DNA from: a virus
Virus record (IMG/VR): IMGVR_UViG_3300027749_000557
Location: 1 to 20,186 of that record
Reading direction: 5' to 3' (one strand)
DNA: 20,186 nucleotides
Made by a program: the position numbers and the translations under genes. Numbering within the stretch: position 1 is the stretch's first letter; each line of letters begins with the position of its first letter. A model generated the notes under the pieces. The model was not told the origin of the DNA, did not search any database, and saw only the letters and a program-made list of their open reading frames with translations. This document shows, piece after piece, positions 1 to 5,412 of this stretch.

Positions 1-171
1 CACAAACTATTGCGACGGATTGAGCGACTTATCTTGCGCCCTATATTATATAGCGAGACTTTCGCACTTGACATTGGGGTGTCTATGGTGTATAGTTATC
101 CTTGTAAGTCAGAGAAGCAGCAATTAAATATGGCAGATATTCTGCTATATAATATAGTGAAAGGTAAGTGA
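1..171 (+). CDS. 3' end of a small unknown protein (cut by window start)
   Basis: Frame 1 is open from the first base to a TGA at 169-171, giving the last 56 residues of a protein whose start lies outside the window. The stop is one base before the ATG of the next gene, the spacing seen throughout this block. No family is recognised. The tail ends in Lys-Gly-Lys. The frame also contains a good promoter (68-96) and two copies of the 13-bp palindrome (41-53 and 145-157), which it reads as Ile-Leu-Tyr and Leu-Tyr-Asn-Ile. An internal ATG at 88 could instead start a 28-residue peptide. The reading is supported only by openness and spacing, so it may be a chance frame over a control region. Confidence 0.45.
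   Translation, partial: HKLLRRIERLILRPILYSETFALDIGVSMVYSYPCKSEKQQLNMADILLYNIVKGK
41..53 (-). repeat. 13-bp palindrome copy 1 (CTATATTATATAG, reverse orientation)
   Basis: Two 6-bp arms (CTATAT/ATATAG) surround one central base, here T on the plus strand. This is the exact reverse complement of the form at 145, 899, 1519, 2760 and 5006. It lies inside the open frame 1-171, upstream of the promoter at 68-96. Confidence 0.75.
68..96 (+). promoter_or_regulatory. sigma70-type promoter, TTGACA-N17-TATAGT
   Basis: A consensus -35 TTGACA (68-73) is followed by 17 bp and a TATAGT -10 (91-96). It points at the genes starting at 173. It shares a longer layout with the site at 1463-1491: ACTTGACA, ten bases, then TATGGTGTA. 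A copy of the 13-bp palindrome lies about 49 bp downstream, in what would be the 5' leader. Confidence 0.6.
145..157 (+). repeat. 13-bp palindrome copy 2 (CTATATAATATAG)
   Basis: Exact copy, centre base A, 15 bp before the ATG at 173 and downstream of the promoter at 68-96. The next bases (GAAAGG) form the ribosome binding site of that gene. Confidence 0.8.
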
Positions 172-172
172 A

Positions 173-319
173 ATGGACACAGCAACCCAAGCGATTCTTT
201 CTAGGCTTATCGTGAAAGCGGAAGTGTTAAAGAATCTTGAAGCAGAGGCAGCGTATGACGCTAACCTCTACGCGCTAGGTATTAAGCGCATGGCAGAGCA
301 GAGAGCGGTGTACGAATGA
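173..319 (+). CDS. small unknown early protein, 48 aa
   Basis: This short frame begins at ATG 173, with an AAAGG ribosome binding site about 8 bp upstream. It ends with TGA at 317-319, which overlaps the next ATG as ATGA. The product is helical in appearance, rich in Ala, Leu, Glu and Arg, with no Cys and no membrane segment. No family is recognised. Its coupling to the genes on both sides and its good ribosome site make it a likely real gene. It is the first complete gene downstream of the promoter at 68-96. Small proteins of this kind are common in early blocks of actinophages, where many act on host enzymes, but no such role can be read from this sequence. Confidence 0.65.
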   Translation: MDTATQAILSRLIVKAEVLKNLEAEAAYDANLYALGIKRMAEQRAVYE

Positions 320-558
320 TAATTACTATCACGTTCCCATTTCTTAAGAGGTGGAAGGATTCTCGTAAGATTAAACTTACTAGAACCCAAGCGCAGATAA
401 TTACTGCTATGCTGGAAAATCACCGCAAAGATTTATCCAATGAGCCATATGAGCAGAAGGAAGTGGCTAAAATGGAAGATGTATTAGATGCTCAACTATT
501 TGGACAAGTTCGCCGTAATGGTGAGTGGGTAAAATCTAGTAATTGGAAGGTATCATAA
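316..558 (+). CDS. small basic unknown protein, 80 aa
   Basis: The start ATG (316-318) overlaps the previous stop, so translation is probably coupled. The N-terminus (ITITFPFLKRWKDSRKIKL) is basic and part hydrophobic. It is followed by a helical stretch with many Gln, Glu and Lys and a Trp-containing C-terminus. No enzyme motif, Cys pair or clear membrane helix is present. The product is unknown. It ends at TAA 556-558, which overlaps the ATG of the next gene (TAATG). The gene belongs to a three-gene coupled run, 173-740, that ends just before the folded non-coding segment at 742. Confidence 0.75.
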   Translation: MIITITFPFLKRWKDSRKIKLTRTQAQIITAMLENHRKDLSNEPYEQKEVAKMEDVLDAQLFGQVRRNGEWVKSSNWKVS

Positions 559-740
559 TGCCTGACGAATTCGTAGAAGGTCAAGATTTCCCAACGCCTT
601 CTGAATTCGTAGATTTCTTGACCGATTCGGAAGTAGATGAGATACTGGCAATAGAAGAAGAATTTGGCGTAGATATATCCCTAGACGACATATTCACCGA
701 GATTGACGAAGACGATAGCAATTCAGATTGGGCTGAATAA
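558..740 (+). CDS. small acidic unknown protein, 60 aa
   Basis: I chose ATG 558 because it overlaps the previous stop (TAATG) and has GGAAGG at 545-550 about 7 bp upstream. An in-frame TTG at 543 is possible but lies before that ribosome site. The protein is very acidic: its second half is dominated by Asp and Glu, ending DEDDSNSDWAE. There are no Cys and no membrane segment. Strongly acidic small phage proteins are sometimes DNA mimics that inhibit host DNA-binding proteins; that is a possibility from analogy only. Its stop is one base before the structured segment 742-889. Confidence 0.75.
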   Translation: MPDEFVEGQDFPTPSEFVDFLTDSEVDEILAIEEEFGVDISLDDIFTEIDEDDSNSDWAE

Positions 741-741
741 T

Positions 742-889
742 CTATCGGGTGGCTCACGATAGGCATTTACGCGGGTGCGAGTCCTGCGGTGAGCGCTAGT
801 GTATCGGTATGCGTAGTCAATCAGCAGGGAAACCTGAAATGATGTTACGAAGGTCGCCACTTGCCATACCATAGTGGATACCGATACAC
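742..889 (+). ncRNA. candidate structured non-coding RNA
   Basis: About 150 bases between two genes fold strongly on paper. The first domain has CTATCG (742-747) pairing with CGATAG (757-762). Its loop base-pairs GCTCA (752-756) with TGAGC (790-794), which would be an H-type pseudoknot. A 6-bp hairpin with a 7-base loop, TGCGAGT, sits between (770-788). The second domain is closed by a perfect 12-bp helix, 799-810 with 878-889. It encloses a branched arm (812-815/846-849, 820-823/840-843, then CAGG-GAAA-CCTG at 825-836, a GNRA tetraloop) and a second hairpin (857-861/873-877) stacked directly on the closing helix. The 770-788 hairpin resembles a tRNA T-arm, but no full tRNA can be drawn. No known RNA class is recognised. 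Strand is assumed from the neighbouring genes. Confidence 0.5.
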
Positions 890-898
890 CCAAAGTTA

Positions 899-911
899 CT
901 ATATAATATAG
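899..911 (+). repeat. 13-bp palindrome copy 3 (CTATATAATATAG)
   Basis: Exact copy in the intergenic gap between the folded segment 742-889 and the ATG at 936. The palindrome extends outward by two further paired bases (TA/TA), then a T-G and a G-C pair, reaching 895-915. Confidence 0.8.
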
Positions 912-935
912 TAGCACTATCGAAAGGAATAAATC

Positions 936-1091
936 ATGAACCTAATCAACCTAGATGTGAGCGAGTATGGTATCAACCTAACTTCTTACTTTGGTGACGT
1001 ATATGTGGCATGGCGTACAATTATCCTAATTATCGGTATTGTCATGGTATTGCGTGTGGCTAAGTATATTCGCAAGCAGGTAAAGTCATGA
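936..1091 (+). CDS. small single-pass membrane protein, 51 aa
   Basis: ATG 936 follows a GAAAGGA ribosome site at 921-927. The first 24 residues are polar. A membrane helix follows at about residues 25-42 (AWRTIILIIGIVMVLRVA), and the C-terminus is basic (KYIRKQVKS), the charge pattern of a cytoplasmic tail. No family is recognised. The stop overlaps the next ATG (ATGA at 1088-1091), so it is coupled to the two genes that follow. Position in the early block suggests a host-membrane function such as superinfection exclusion, but this is speculation from location only. Confidence 0.75.
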   Translation: MNLINLDVSEYGINLTSYFGDVYVAWRTIILIIGIVMVLRVAKYIRKQVKS

Positions 1092-1297
1092 AAGATATGT
1101 ACGATTGTGCCACCTATGAGGAAATAGACTTCGAGTGGGAACAGGGCAAAAAGCGATTCAAAGAGTTGCTAAATAACATGAGAGACCGCCAATTAGACGG
1201 AGATTTTCGTATGGGCTATTCGGGCTTACGCGAAATGATTGATGCCCTAGAACTCAACGAGTTCATCATCAACAATACCGAAAATAGAGGTGCATGA
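1088..1297 (+). CDS. small unknown protein, 69 aa
   Basis: The start ATG overlaps the stop of the membrane-protein gene. The product is charged and helical in composition, with Glu-Trp-Glu and Lys-Lys-Arg-Phe clusters near residues 17-24 and an Asn-rich end. It has a single Cys (residue 7) and no membrane helix. No family or motif is recognised. It is the middle gene of the coupled trio 936-1488 and its stop overlaps the following ATG at 1294. Confidence 0.7.
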   Translation: MKDMYDCATYEEIDFEWEQGKKRFKELLNNMRDRQLDGDFRMGYSGLREMIDALELNEFIINNTENRGA

Positions 1298-1488
1298 TAA
1301 TGGTATCCGCCGACACAAACTTATTGCTCGACCTCACCCCGCGTGAAGTAGAGATAATTCGTATGGCTTTGCGCCTACAAGAGGAGAACCATAAACGCAA
1401 TGGATTTAGTATCCTTGTGATAGAAACCTCAGTTTTACGCAGTAAAATTAATGATTCTGTACTTGACAATGCCCGACATATGGTGTAA
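1294..1488 (+). CDS. small unknown protein, 64 aa
   Basis: The ORF starts at ATG 1294 (ATGA overlap with the previous stop); a second in-frame ATG at 1300 is equally possible. The region TPREVEIIRMALRLQEEN (about residues 15-32) is a likely amphipathic helix. The phrase LTPREVEIIRMAL resembles the first helix of regulator-type helix-turn-helix domains, but the protein is too short to carry the whole domain and I do not call it. A TTGACA box (1463-1468) lies inside its end and belongs to the promoter for the next gene block. Confidence 0.65.
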   Translation: MIMVSADTNLLLDLTPREVEIIRMALRLQEENHKRNGFSILVIETSVLRSKINDSVLDNARHMV

Positions 1489-1491
1489 GGT
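1463..1491 (+). promoter_or_regulatory. candidate promoter, same layout as 68-96
   Basis: TTGACA (1463-1468) is followed by 17 bp and a weak -10, TAAGGT. On its own the -10 is poor, but the block ACTTGACA, ten bases, TATGGTGTA matches the promoter at 68-96 with identical spacing. It is placed to drive the amidoligase and amidotransferase genes. A 13-bp palindrome follows at 1519. Confidence 0.45.
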
Positions 1492-1518
1492 TCTACCTAT
1501 AACTGAATAACCAACCCG

Positions 1519-1531
1519 CTATATAATATAG
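1519..1531 (+). repeat. 13-bp palindrome copy 4 (CTATATAATATAG)
   Basis: Exact copy in the 64-bp gap before the amidoligase-like gene, 21 bp upstream of its ATG. The pairing extends by one G-C pair on each side (1518-1532). Confidence 0.8.
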
Positions 1532-1552
1532 CAACTAACGAAAGGCAAGGAT

Positions 1553-2767
1553 ATGGACGAAGACGAAGTAATGCTCTCCTGTAGTAATTGTACTTCTGAG
1601 GTGAGCACGGAAGACGCAATCTATGACAGTAATTTGAGTGATACGCTTTACTGTAATGATTGCTATAGAATCTGCGAAAAGTGTGATGATATCGGTTGCA
1701 CCGATGAATTGTGGAATTTCGTAGATGACAGCGAATACTGGTGCGAAAGTTGCGCAGAACGTTGGGCTTCATGGTGTGATTACTGTGAGACATACAACAC
1801 ATTAAATGGCATATATGTATCAGATAGAAGTGCAAACTATTGTGAAAATTGCATGGAGAATGCTACATATTGCGACGTATGTGATGAATATAATCAAGAT
1901 GGCTGCGAATGTGAGAATGATTCTAATATGATTCATGATTACTCATACCGACCTGACCCTGTATTTCACTCAACCACTAACGATGACAGACTATACTTCG
2001 GTATCGAAATCGAAGTAGAGAATGGTCGCAATGGCTATGATAACAAGATACAGGCAGCAGCCTACGCACAAGAAACCCTAGAACCAATCGAACTAGCATA
2101 TCTCAAGAGTGACGGCTCATTATCCGATGGCTTTGAGATAGTTACCCACCCTATGACACATGACTTCTATCAAAATCAAGCAACCGAACTATGGGATACG
2201 CTTGAGCGCCTACGTACGGGATACAATATGAAATCGTGGTCTACTTCTACGTGTGGATTACATATTCATATCTCACGCACAGGGTTCAAAGGTGGTGCGC
2301 ACATGCACCGATTCCTCAACCTTGTCTACAATAATGAAGAGTTCTACAGCCTCATGGCTGGGCGTTCTTCTGATAGGTGGGCTAAGTTTGATGATGTAGA
2401 TATGAGTGAGGTGAGAGAGAGAGAAGATGGCTCATACTATCGCACACCTACGTATCGCTCCTTCAAGCAGAAGATAAATGATGGGCGACATACAGACAGA
2501 TATTCTGCCGTCAATACGCAGAACCTACACACCTTAGAGATGAGAATCTTCAAAGGTACACTCAAGTCATCAAGGGTCAAGGCTCTGATATCCTTAGCGC
2601 ATGCCAGCGTTGAGTATACCCGTACCCTTACTGTCCAAGATGTAGTAGCAGGTGCGCTTAACAGCGAGAGCCTCATGACATACATAGATGAGAACGCGTC
2701 TATGTACCCTGACCTAGTTGCATTGCTCAATGTGCTAGTAACCGAACGTAACCTAGTTACTATATAA
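1553..2767 (+). CDS. amidoligase-like protein with Cys-rich zinc-binding N-terminus
   Basis: 404 aa. ATG 1553 follows GAAAGGCAAGGAT. The C-terminal two thirds match the COOH-NH2 ligase (amidoligase, glutamate-cysteine-ligase-like) fold. Signs are FGIEIEVE at residues 149-156, the KSDGSL and GFEIVTHP block near 185-200 and CGLHIHIS at 234-241. Such enzymes activate a carboxylate with ATP and join it to an amine. The first 120 residues carry eight Cys pairs (10/13, 34/37, 41/44, 64/67, 75/78, 97/100, 107/110, 118/120), probably several treble-clef or LIM-like zinc modules for binding a partner or substrate. The next gene encodes a class II glutamine amidotransferase that also has a Cys-rich tail, so the two probably act together. 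The substrate is unknown: cell wall peptides and proteins are both possible. The stop codon lies inside a 13-bp palindrome. Confidence 0.8.
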   Translation: MDEDEVMLSCSNCTSEVSTEDAIYDSNLSDTLYCNDCYRICEKCDDIGCTDELWNFVDDSEYWCESCAERWASWCDYCETYNTLNGIYVSDRSANYCENCMENATYCDVCDEYNQDGCECENDSNMIHDYSYRPDPVFHSTTNDDRLYFGIEIEVENGRNGYDNKIQAAAYAQETLEPIELAYLKSDGSLSDGFEIVTHPMTHDFYQNQATELWDTLERLRTGYNMKSWSTSTCGLHIHISRTGFKGGAHMHRFLNLVYNNEEFYSLMAGRSSDRWAKFDDVDMSEVREREDGSYYRTPTYRSFKQKINDGRHTDRYSAVNTQNLHTLEMRIFKGTLKSSRVKALISLAHASVEYTRTLTVQDVVAGALNSESLMTYIDENASMYPDLVALLNVLVTERNLVTI

Positions 2768-2772
2768 TATAG
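2760..2772 (+). repeat. 13-bp palindrome copy 5 (CTATATAATATAG)
   Basis: Exact copy that includes the TAA stop of the amidoligase gene (2765-2767) and ends 16 bp before the amidotransferase ATG. Two more paired bases (TA/TA) extend it. Confidence 0.8.
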
Positions 2773-2788
2773 TAGAGATGAGAATATA

Positions 2789-3667
2789 ATGTGTTTATTA
2801 GTTGTCTGCTCGCCAGACTCAACGCCTAAGAAGAAAGACTTAGAGTGCGCTTCATGTAACAACCCGCATGGCTTTGGCTACGCAGTCATTACGCCTAAGG
2901 GTATTGTTACTGGTCGCTCAATGTCAGCCAAGAAACTAATCAAGGAATTCCTTGCAGTACGTAAAGAATTCCCTGCTAGTTACGCTATGTTTCATGCTCG
3001 CTATGCTACGCATGGTGTCAAGAATGAGGAGAACTGTCACCCATTCAAAGTACCTAGCAACCCTGATACCTACCTTGCACACAACGGTATCTTAGATATC
3101 AAGATTAGTGCAGGAGATAGACGTAGCGATACGCGTATCTTTGCAGAAGATACCTTGCCATCTATGGGTGGTGTGGTTGCACTAGACGATGACCACGTAT
3201 GGACTATGGTCAGCAAGTGGGCTATGGGTAGCAAGATTGCTATTCTCACGCTTGACCCTGCTGCTAAAGACCAGTGCTATATTGTCAATGAAGACGCAGG
3301 GCATTGGGATAATGACGGCATGTGGTGGTCTAATCACACCTATTGTGCTACCACCTATGCCTCTACATCATACTCAGCAGCGACAAGCAATAGCAATACA
3401 TGGTCATCATTCATTGACTATGAGAAGGATACCAAGAAGCCCGTAGATGGGCATGAGGTATACGAATGTCCAACCTGTCAAGCAGTAGCCTATGAGGATG
3501 CCAATCCTTACTATTGCGAGATGTGTTATACATGCTGGGATTGCGATGGGGTATATGGAGACTCATGTCTATGCTATACACCCGAAGCACAAAGATACGA
3601 TTATGCCAAGAAGAGTTCACAAGGAAAGGGCTGGTACTATGATAAGTACTTCGATTTCGGGAAATAG
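2789..3667 (+). CDS. class II glutamine amidotransferase with Cys-rich C-terminus
   Basis: 292 aa. Removing Met exposes Cys2, the Ntn-hydrolase nucleophile. Other hallmarks are HGFGYA (27-32), HARYATHG (69-76, with the Arg that holds glutamine), the CHPF segment (83-86) and LAHNG (96-100, oxyanion Asn-Gly). The enzyme class releases ammonia from glutamine for a partner synthetase or transferase domain, but no such domain is fused here. After about residue 195 comes a Ser/Thr/Tyr-rich linker, then five CxxC-type pairs in the last 70 residues (for example CPTC and CEMCYTCWDC), likely zinc modules resembling those of the upstream amidoligase-like protein. The natural inference is that ammonia or glutamine chemistry is delivered to that partner. 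The 3' end overlaps the next gene by 29 bp. Confidence 0.85.
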   Translation: MCLLVVCSPDSTPKKKDLECASCNNPHGFGYAVITPKGIVTGRSMSAKKLIKEFLAVRKEFPASYAMFHARYATHGVKNEENCHPFKVPSNPDTYLAHNGILDIKISAGDRRSDTRIFAEDTLPSMGGVVALDDDHVWTMVSKWAMGSKIAILTLDPAAKDQCYIVNEDAGHWDNDGMWWSNHTYCATTYASTSYSAATSNSNTWSSFIDYEKDTKKPVDGHEVYECPTCQAVAYEDANPYYCEMCYTCWDCDGVYGDSCLCYTPEAQRYDYAKKSSQGKGWYYDKYFDFGK

Positions 3668-3803
3668 AAATACCAAAGAGGAACTACGTGAAGTCTTGAT
3701 TGACTACATATGCGACCTTGCTATATTATATAGTAACCGCGATGAAGAAACGTACAACAAGAAGGTTGCACGTGTACGCTTACTACTACAGGAGGTTGGG
3801 TAA
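3639..3803 (+). CDS. small unknown protein, 54 aa
   Basis: I chose ATG 3639 because AAGGAAAGGG at 3621-3630 is an excellent ribosome site 8 bp upstream. A longer frame from 3492 is only a shadow of the amidotransferase. The protein is helical and charged (KEELREVLIDYICDLAILYS, about residues 13-32, then a Lys/Arg-rich helix). No family is recognised. The gene contains a reversed copy of the 13-bp palindrome at 3721-3733, read as Ala-Ile-Leu-Tyr-Ser. It overlaps the gene before it by 29 bp and the next by one base (TAATG). Confidence 0.7.
   Translation: MISTSISGNRNTKEELREVLIDYICDLAILYSNRDEETYNKKVARVRLLLQEVG
3721..3733 (-). repeat. 13-bp palindrome copy 6 (CTATATTATATAG, reverse orientation)
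   Basis: Exact copy in reverse orientation, wholly inside the coding frame 3639-3803 and about 70 bp before the next gene start. Confidence 0.75.
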
Positions 3804-3991
3804 TGTCCAACACAAACGATTTATGGTACGGCGGGTCGCCCATTGAAGGATGGGGTACAGTAGGAATCTATGATGGAGGCATTACCGTTTACGGTGGCTT
3901 CGAGACTAAAGAGGAAGCAGAAGCATGGCTCTCTCAACTAAAAGCAGGTGCAGTAATTCCAATCTACAAAAAAGCATATACGAGAGGATAA
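3803..3991 (+). CDS. small unknown protein, 62 aa
   Basis: The start overlaps the previous stop (TAATG) and follows AGGAGG at 3790-3795, a strong ribosome site. The N-terminus is rich in Gly and aromatic residues with a beta-strand look (IEGWGTVGIYDGGITVYGGF). A short helical segment follows (TKEEAEAWLSQLKAG), resembling the strand-helix pattern of small phage proteins that carry an SPOR-like or YCII-like half domain. That likeness is too weak to call. No Cys, no membrane helix. Coupled to its upstream neighbour; the next start lies one base after the stop. Confidence 0.75.
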   Translation: MSNTNDLWYGGSPIEGWGTVGIYDGGITVYGGFETKEEAEAWLSQLKAGAVIPIYKKAYTRG

Positions 3992-3992
3992 T

Positions 3993-4253
3993 ATGAACGG
4001 CTCAGATGAAGTAACAATGGCAGAGATGAAAGATACTTACTCTGTAATTAAATATGACAGGGCAGAAAGTTCTTGGGTTAAGCACATTACTATGGTCAAT
4101 AAGGGTAGCGGTACGGTTTACACAGGTAGACTATACTGGGACTCTCATGACGGATATGACACAGCATGGGATGATGCTATCCCACCACAGGGCATGCGCC
4201 CTGAGTTTGAATATATACTAGACTCAATGACGGAGGACATGAAGAATGAGTAG
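3993..4253 (+). CDS. unknown protein, 86 aa
   Basis: ATG 3993 has GAGAGGA at 3982-3988 upstream. The first half reads as alternating beta strands (TYSVIKYDRAESSWVKHITM and a second strand after a KGSGT turn). The end is acidic with Met and Glu (MTEDMKNE). Asp and Tyr are frequent; there are no Cys. No family is recognised. Its final codons overlap the next gene by 8 bp, so translation is probably coupled. Confidence 0.75.
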   Translation: MNGSDEVTMAEMKDTYSVIKYDRAESSWVKHITMVNKGSGTVYTGRLYWDSHDGYDTAWDDAIPPQGMRPEFEYILDSMTEDMKNE

Positions 4254-4497
4254 ACCAATACCATCAGATGATGCAGCACAGTACGAGGTAGAAGTAACGG
4301 TTAAGTTCTGCTTTACAATTGAGGCAGACGATGACATGCAGGCAGAAGAAATTGCTTCCTATGATTGGGAAGACTACAAGTTCCTCAGCGAGATTCAGGA
4401 GATTCGCGTAGATATGATAGAAGGAGACGAAGAAGAATATGACTTCGGTGTTCCCGATGTTGGTGATGCTACTGATGCTGGGATTGCTGGTGAGTAA
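4246..4497 (+). CDS. acidic unknown protein, 83 aa
   Basis: ATG 4246 has GGAGG at 4232-4236 upstream and overlaps the preceding gene. After a short polar N-terminus the product forms a predicted strand (YEVEVTVKFCFTIEADDDMQAEEIA), then a long acidic tail. The pattern, a strand followed by an Asp/Glu-rich helix with AEEIA, recalls small single-domain phage proteins of unknown function. Net charge is strongly negative, as in the protein at 558-740. No family is recognised. Confidence 0.75.
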   Translation: MSRPIPSDDAAQYEVEVTVKFCFTIEADDDMQAEEIASYDWEDYKFLSEIQEIRVDMIEGDEEEYDFGVPDVGDATDAGIAGE

Positions 4498-4630
4498 GTA
4501 TGTAGTAATCTGCCAAGTAGATGAGTGCGAAGCAGATAACGAAGACTATGAAGATGACGGTGCAACGTATTGGTTTACGTGTAGCACATGCGGTTATGAT
4601 AACGAAGTTGTACACTCGGGCTGGAAATAG
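4490..4630 (+). CDS. small zinc-ribbon-like protein, 46 aa
   Basis: The proposed start is GTG 4490, which overlaps the previous stop (GTGAGTAA). A longer in-frame ATG at 4439 would add a hydrophobic stretch that is a shadow of the preceding acidic gene, so I did not use it. No strong ribosome site is visible, so coupling by overlap is assumed. The product has two Cys groups, CQVDEC near the start and CSTCG later, separated by an acidic loop: a likely zinc ribbon. The C-terminus reads EVVHSGWK. Function unknown; several other zinc-binding mini-proteins lie in this block. Confidence 0.55.
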   Translation: MSKYVVICQVDECEADNEDYEDDGATYWFTCSTCGYDNEVVHSGWK

Positions 4631-4643
4631 AGAAAGGCGACGA

Positions 4644-4712
4644 ATGTGGACTCTAATATCTTACACATTATTCTATATGATTATATATTTGGTTATGACA
4701 CATGATAGGTAA
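4644..4712 (+). CDS. 22-residue hydrophobic membrane peptide
   Basis: ATG 4644 follows AGAAAGGCGACGA, a good ribosome site. The peptide is almost wholly a membrane helix rich in Tyr, Ile and Leu (about residues 2-18) ending THDR. Its stop overlaps the WhiB start region (4702-4712), so it is translated just ahead of WhiB. This is too short to assign by family. Tiny membrane peptides can modulate host membrane enzymes or holins, but nothing in the sequence points to a specific role. Confidence 0.45.
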   Translation: MWTLISYTLFYMIIYLVMTHDR

Positions 4713-5013
4713 TTGTAGTAAGTACGACCCTGATTTATGGTTTCAAGAGATGCCAGTCGGGTTTGCTTCACAGCGTAAGATGCAGGAATTGTCAAACAAT
4801 ATCAAGATGGCAATTAAGATATGCGATACATGTCCAATCAAAGCACAATGCTTAAAAGATGGCATGAAAGAAGAGAACATCTCATATGGTATATGGGGTG
4901 GACTCATGGCTGGAGAGAGACTTATGTCTACTGGCAAATCTAAAGATGACTATACTAGAAACACAGAAGAATGGAAAGCCTTTCATTTACTGGAGCGTTT
5001 AGTCACTATATAA
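4702..5013 (+). CDS. whiB: WhiB-family Fe-S transcription regulator
   Basis: 103 aa with the WhiB signature. Four Cys are at residues 5, 41, 44 and 50 in the usual C, CxxC, x5, C pattern, which bind a 4Fe-4S cluster. GIWGG follows at 63-67, the turn that contacts the host sigma factor region 4. The basic C-terminal tail after the turn (GERLMSTGKSKDDYTRN) is short compared with host WhiB proteins. The family is confined to actinobacteria and their phages, which fixes the host group. Phage WhiB proteins can alter host transcription and cell division or superinfection. The stop codon lies inside a 13-bp palindrome (5006-5018), giving the same Val-Thr-Ile end as the amidoligase-like protein. Confidence 0.93.
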   Translation: MIGNCSKYDPDLWFQEMPVGFASQRKMQELSNNIKMAIKICDTCPIKAQCLKDGMKEENISYGIWGGLMAGERLMSTGKSKDDYTRNTEEWKAFHLLERLVTI

Positions 5014-5018
5014 TATAG
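5006..5018 (+). repeat. 13-bp palindrome copy 7 (CTATATAATATAG)
   Basis: Exact copy containing the TAA stop of the WhiB gene (5011-5013). It ends 13 bp before ATG 5032, and the AAGGTGG ribosome site follows at once. Confidence 0.8.
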
Positions 5019-5031
5019 TAAGGTGGTAAAC

Positions 5032-5412
5032 ATGAAAAGATTTATCTTATTGCTTATTGCTATCTTTGCACTTACTGGCATCTTCAACGTACACCATACA
5101 AGAGATACACCAGTACGCACATGGACTACAGCAGATAGCAAGGCTTATGCGAAAGATAAGTTACTGGCATGGGAAGAGAATCAGTATCGTTGCCTTGATA
5201 AGTTGTGGAGCAAAGAATCCAATTGGAGACCTGATGCATACAACAAACACAAGGTAATGGGACGTAATGCTGGCGGTATTCCACAATTACTCGGTATGTC
5301 TACCAAGACAATGCCGACAGAACAGATTGATAGAGGCATAGCGTACATTATCTACAGATATTCTACGCCATGTGCAGCACTTAAATTCCACAAGAGAAAG
5401 GGATGGTACTAA
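5032..5412 (+). CDS. exported lysozyme/transglycosylase-like protein
   Basis: 126 aa. ATG 5032 is preferred because AAGGTGG (5020-5026) is correctly spaced; an in-frame GTG at 5023 lies inside that site. Residues 1-18 are a signal peptide or anchor (MKRFILLLIAIFALTGIF). The domain reads WSKESNWRPDAYN (59-71), in which E62 is the likely catalytic acid. GGIPQLLGMS follows, and the C-terminus is AALKFHKRKGWY. This matches the SLT/lysozyme-like fold of small actinobacterial and phage muralytic proteins, including the usual Trp-Tyr end. It would cut glycan strands outside the membrane. The lysis genes are far away at 12742-13630, so this enzyme in the early block more likely edits the wall during infection or blocks superinfection (inference). 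Confidence 0.75.
   Translation: MKRFILLLIAIFALTGIFNVHHTRDTPVRTWTTADSKAYAKDKLLAWEENQYRCLDKLWSKESNWRPDAYNKHKVMGRNAGGIPQLLGMSTKTMPTEQIDRGIAYIIYRYSTPCAALKFHKRKGWY

Noticed and set aside
742-797. A tRNA or tmRNA, from a T-arm-like hairpin with loop TGCGAGT
   Set aside because: No D-arm or anticodon arm can be placed, the acceptor pairing covers 6 of 7 bases with 12 bases between, and there is no CCA end or tmRNA signature.
821-850. A hammerhead-like core (CCTGA...GAAA) in the folded segment
   Set aside because: The conserved CUGANGA and GAAAC order is not met; the GAAA is the loop of a simple hairpin.
899-911. Reading the TATAAT inside the palindromes as ordinary sigma70 promoters
   Set aside because: No -35-like hexamer is conserved at the correct spacing in any copy, and two copies follow other, better promoters.
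723-917. A 64-residue minus-strand frame over the intergenic gap
   Set aside because: It spans the folded segment and the palindrome. Its reading is a consequence of inverted repeats, and it has no neighbours on that strand.
3492-3638. Extending the 54-residue gene back to ATG 3492
   Set aside because: The extra residues read through the amidotransferase tail in another frame; the strong ribosome site precedes 3639.
4439-4489. Extending the zinc-ribbon gene at 4490 back to ATG 4439
   Set aside because: The extension is a hydrophobic shadow of the upstream acidic gene in another frame, without a ribosome site.
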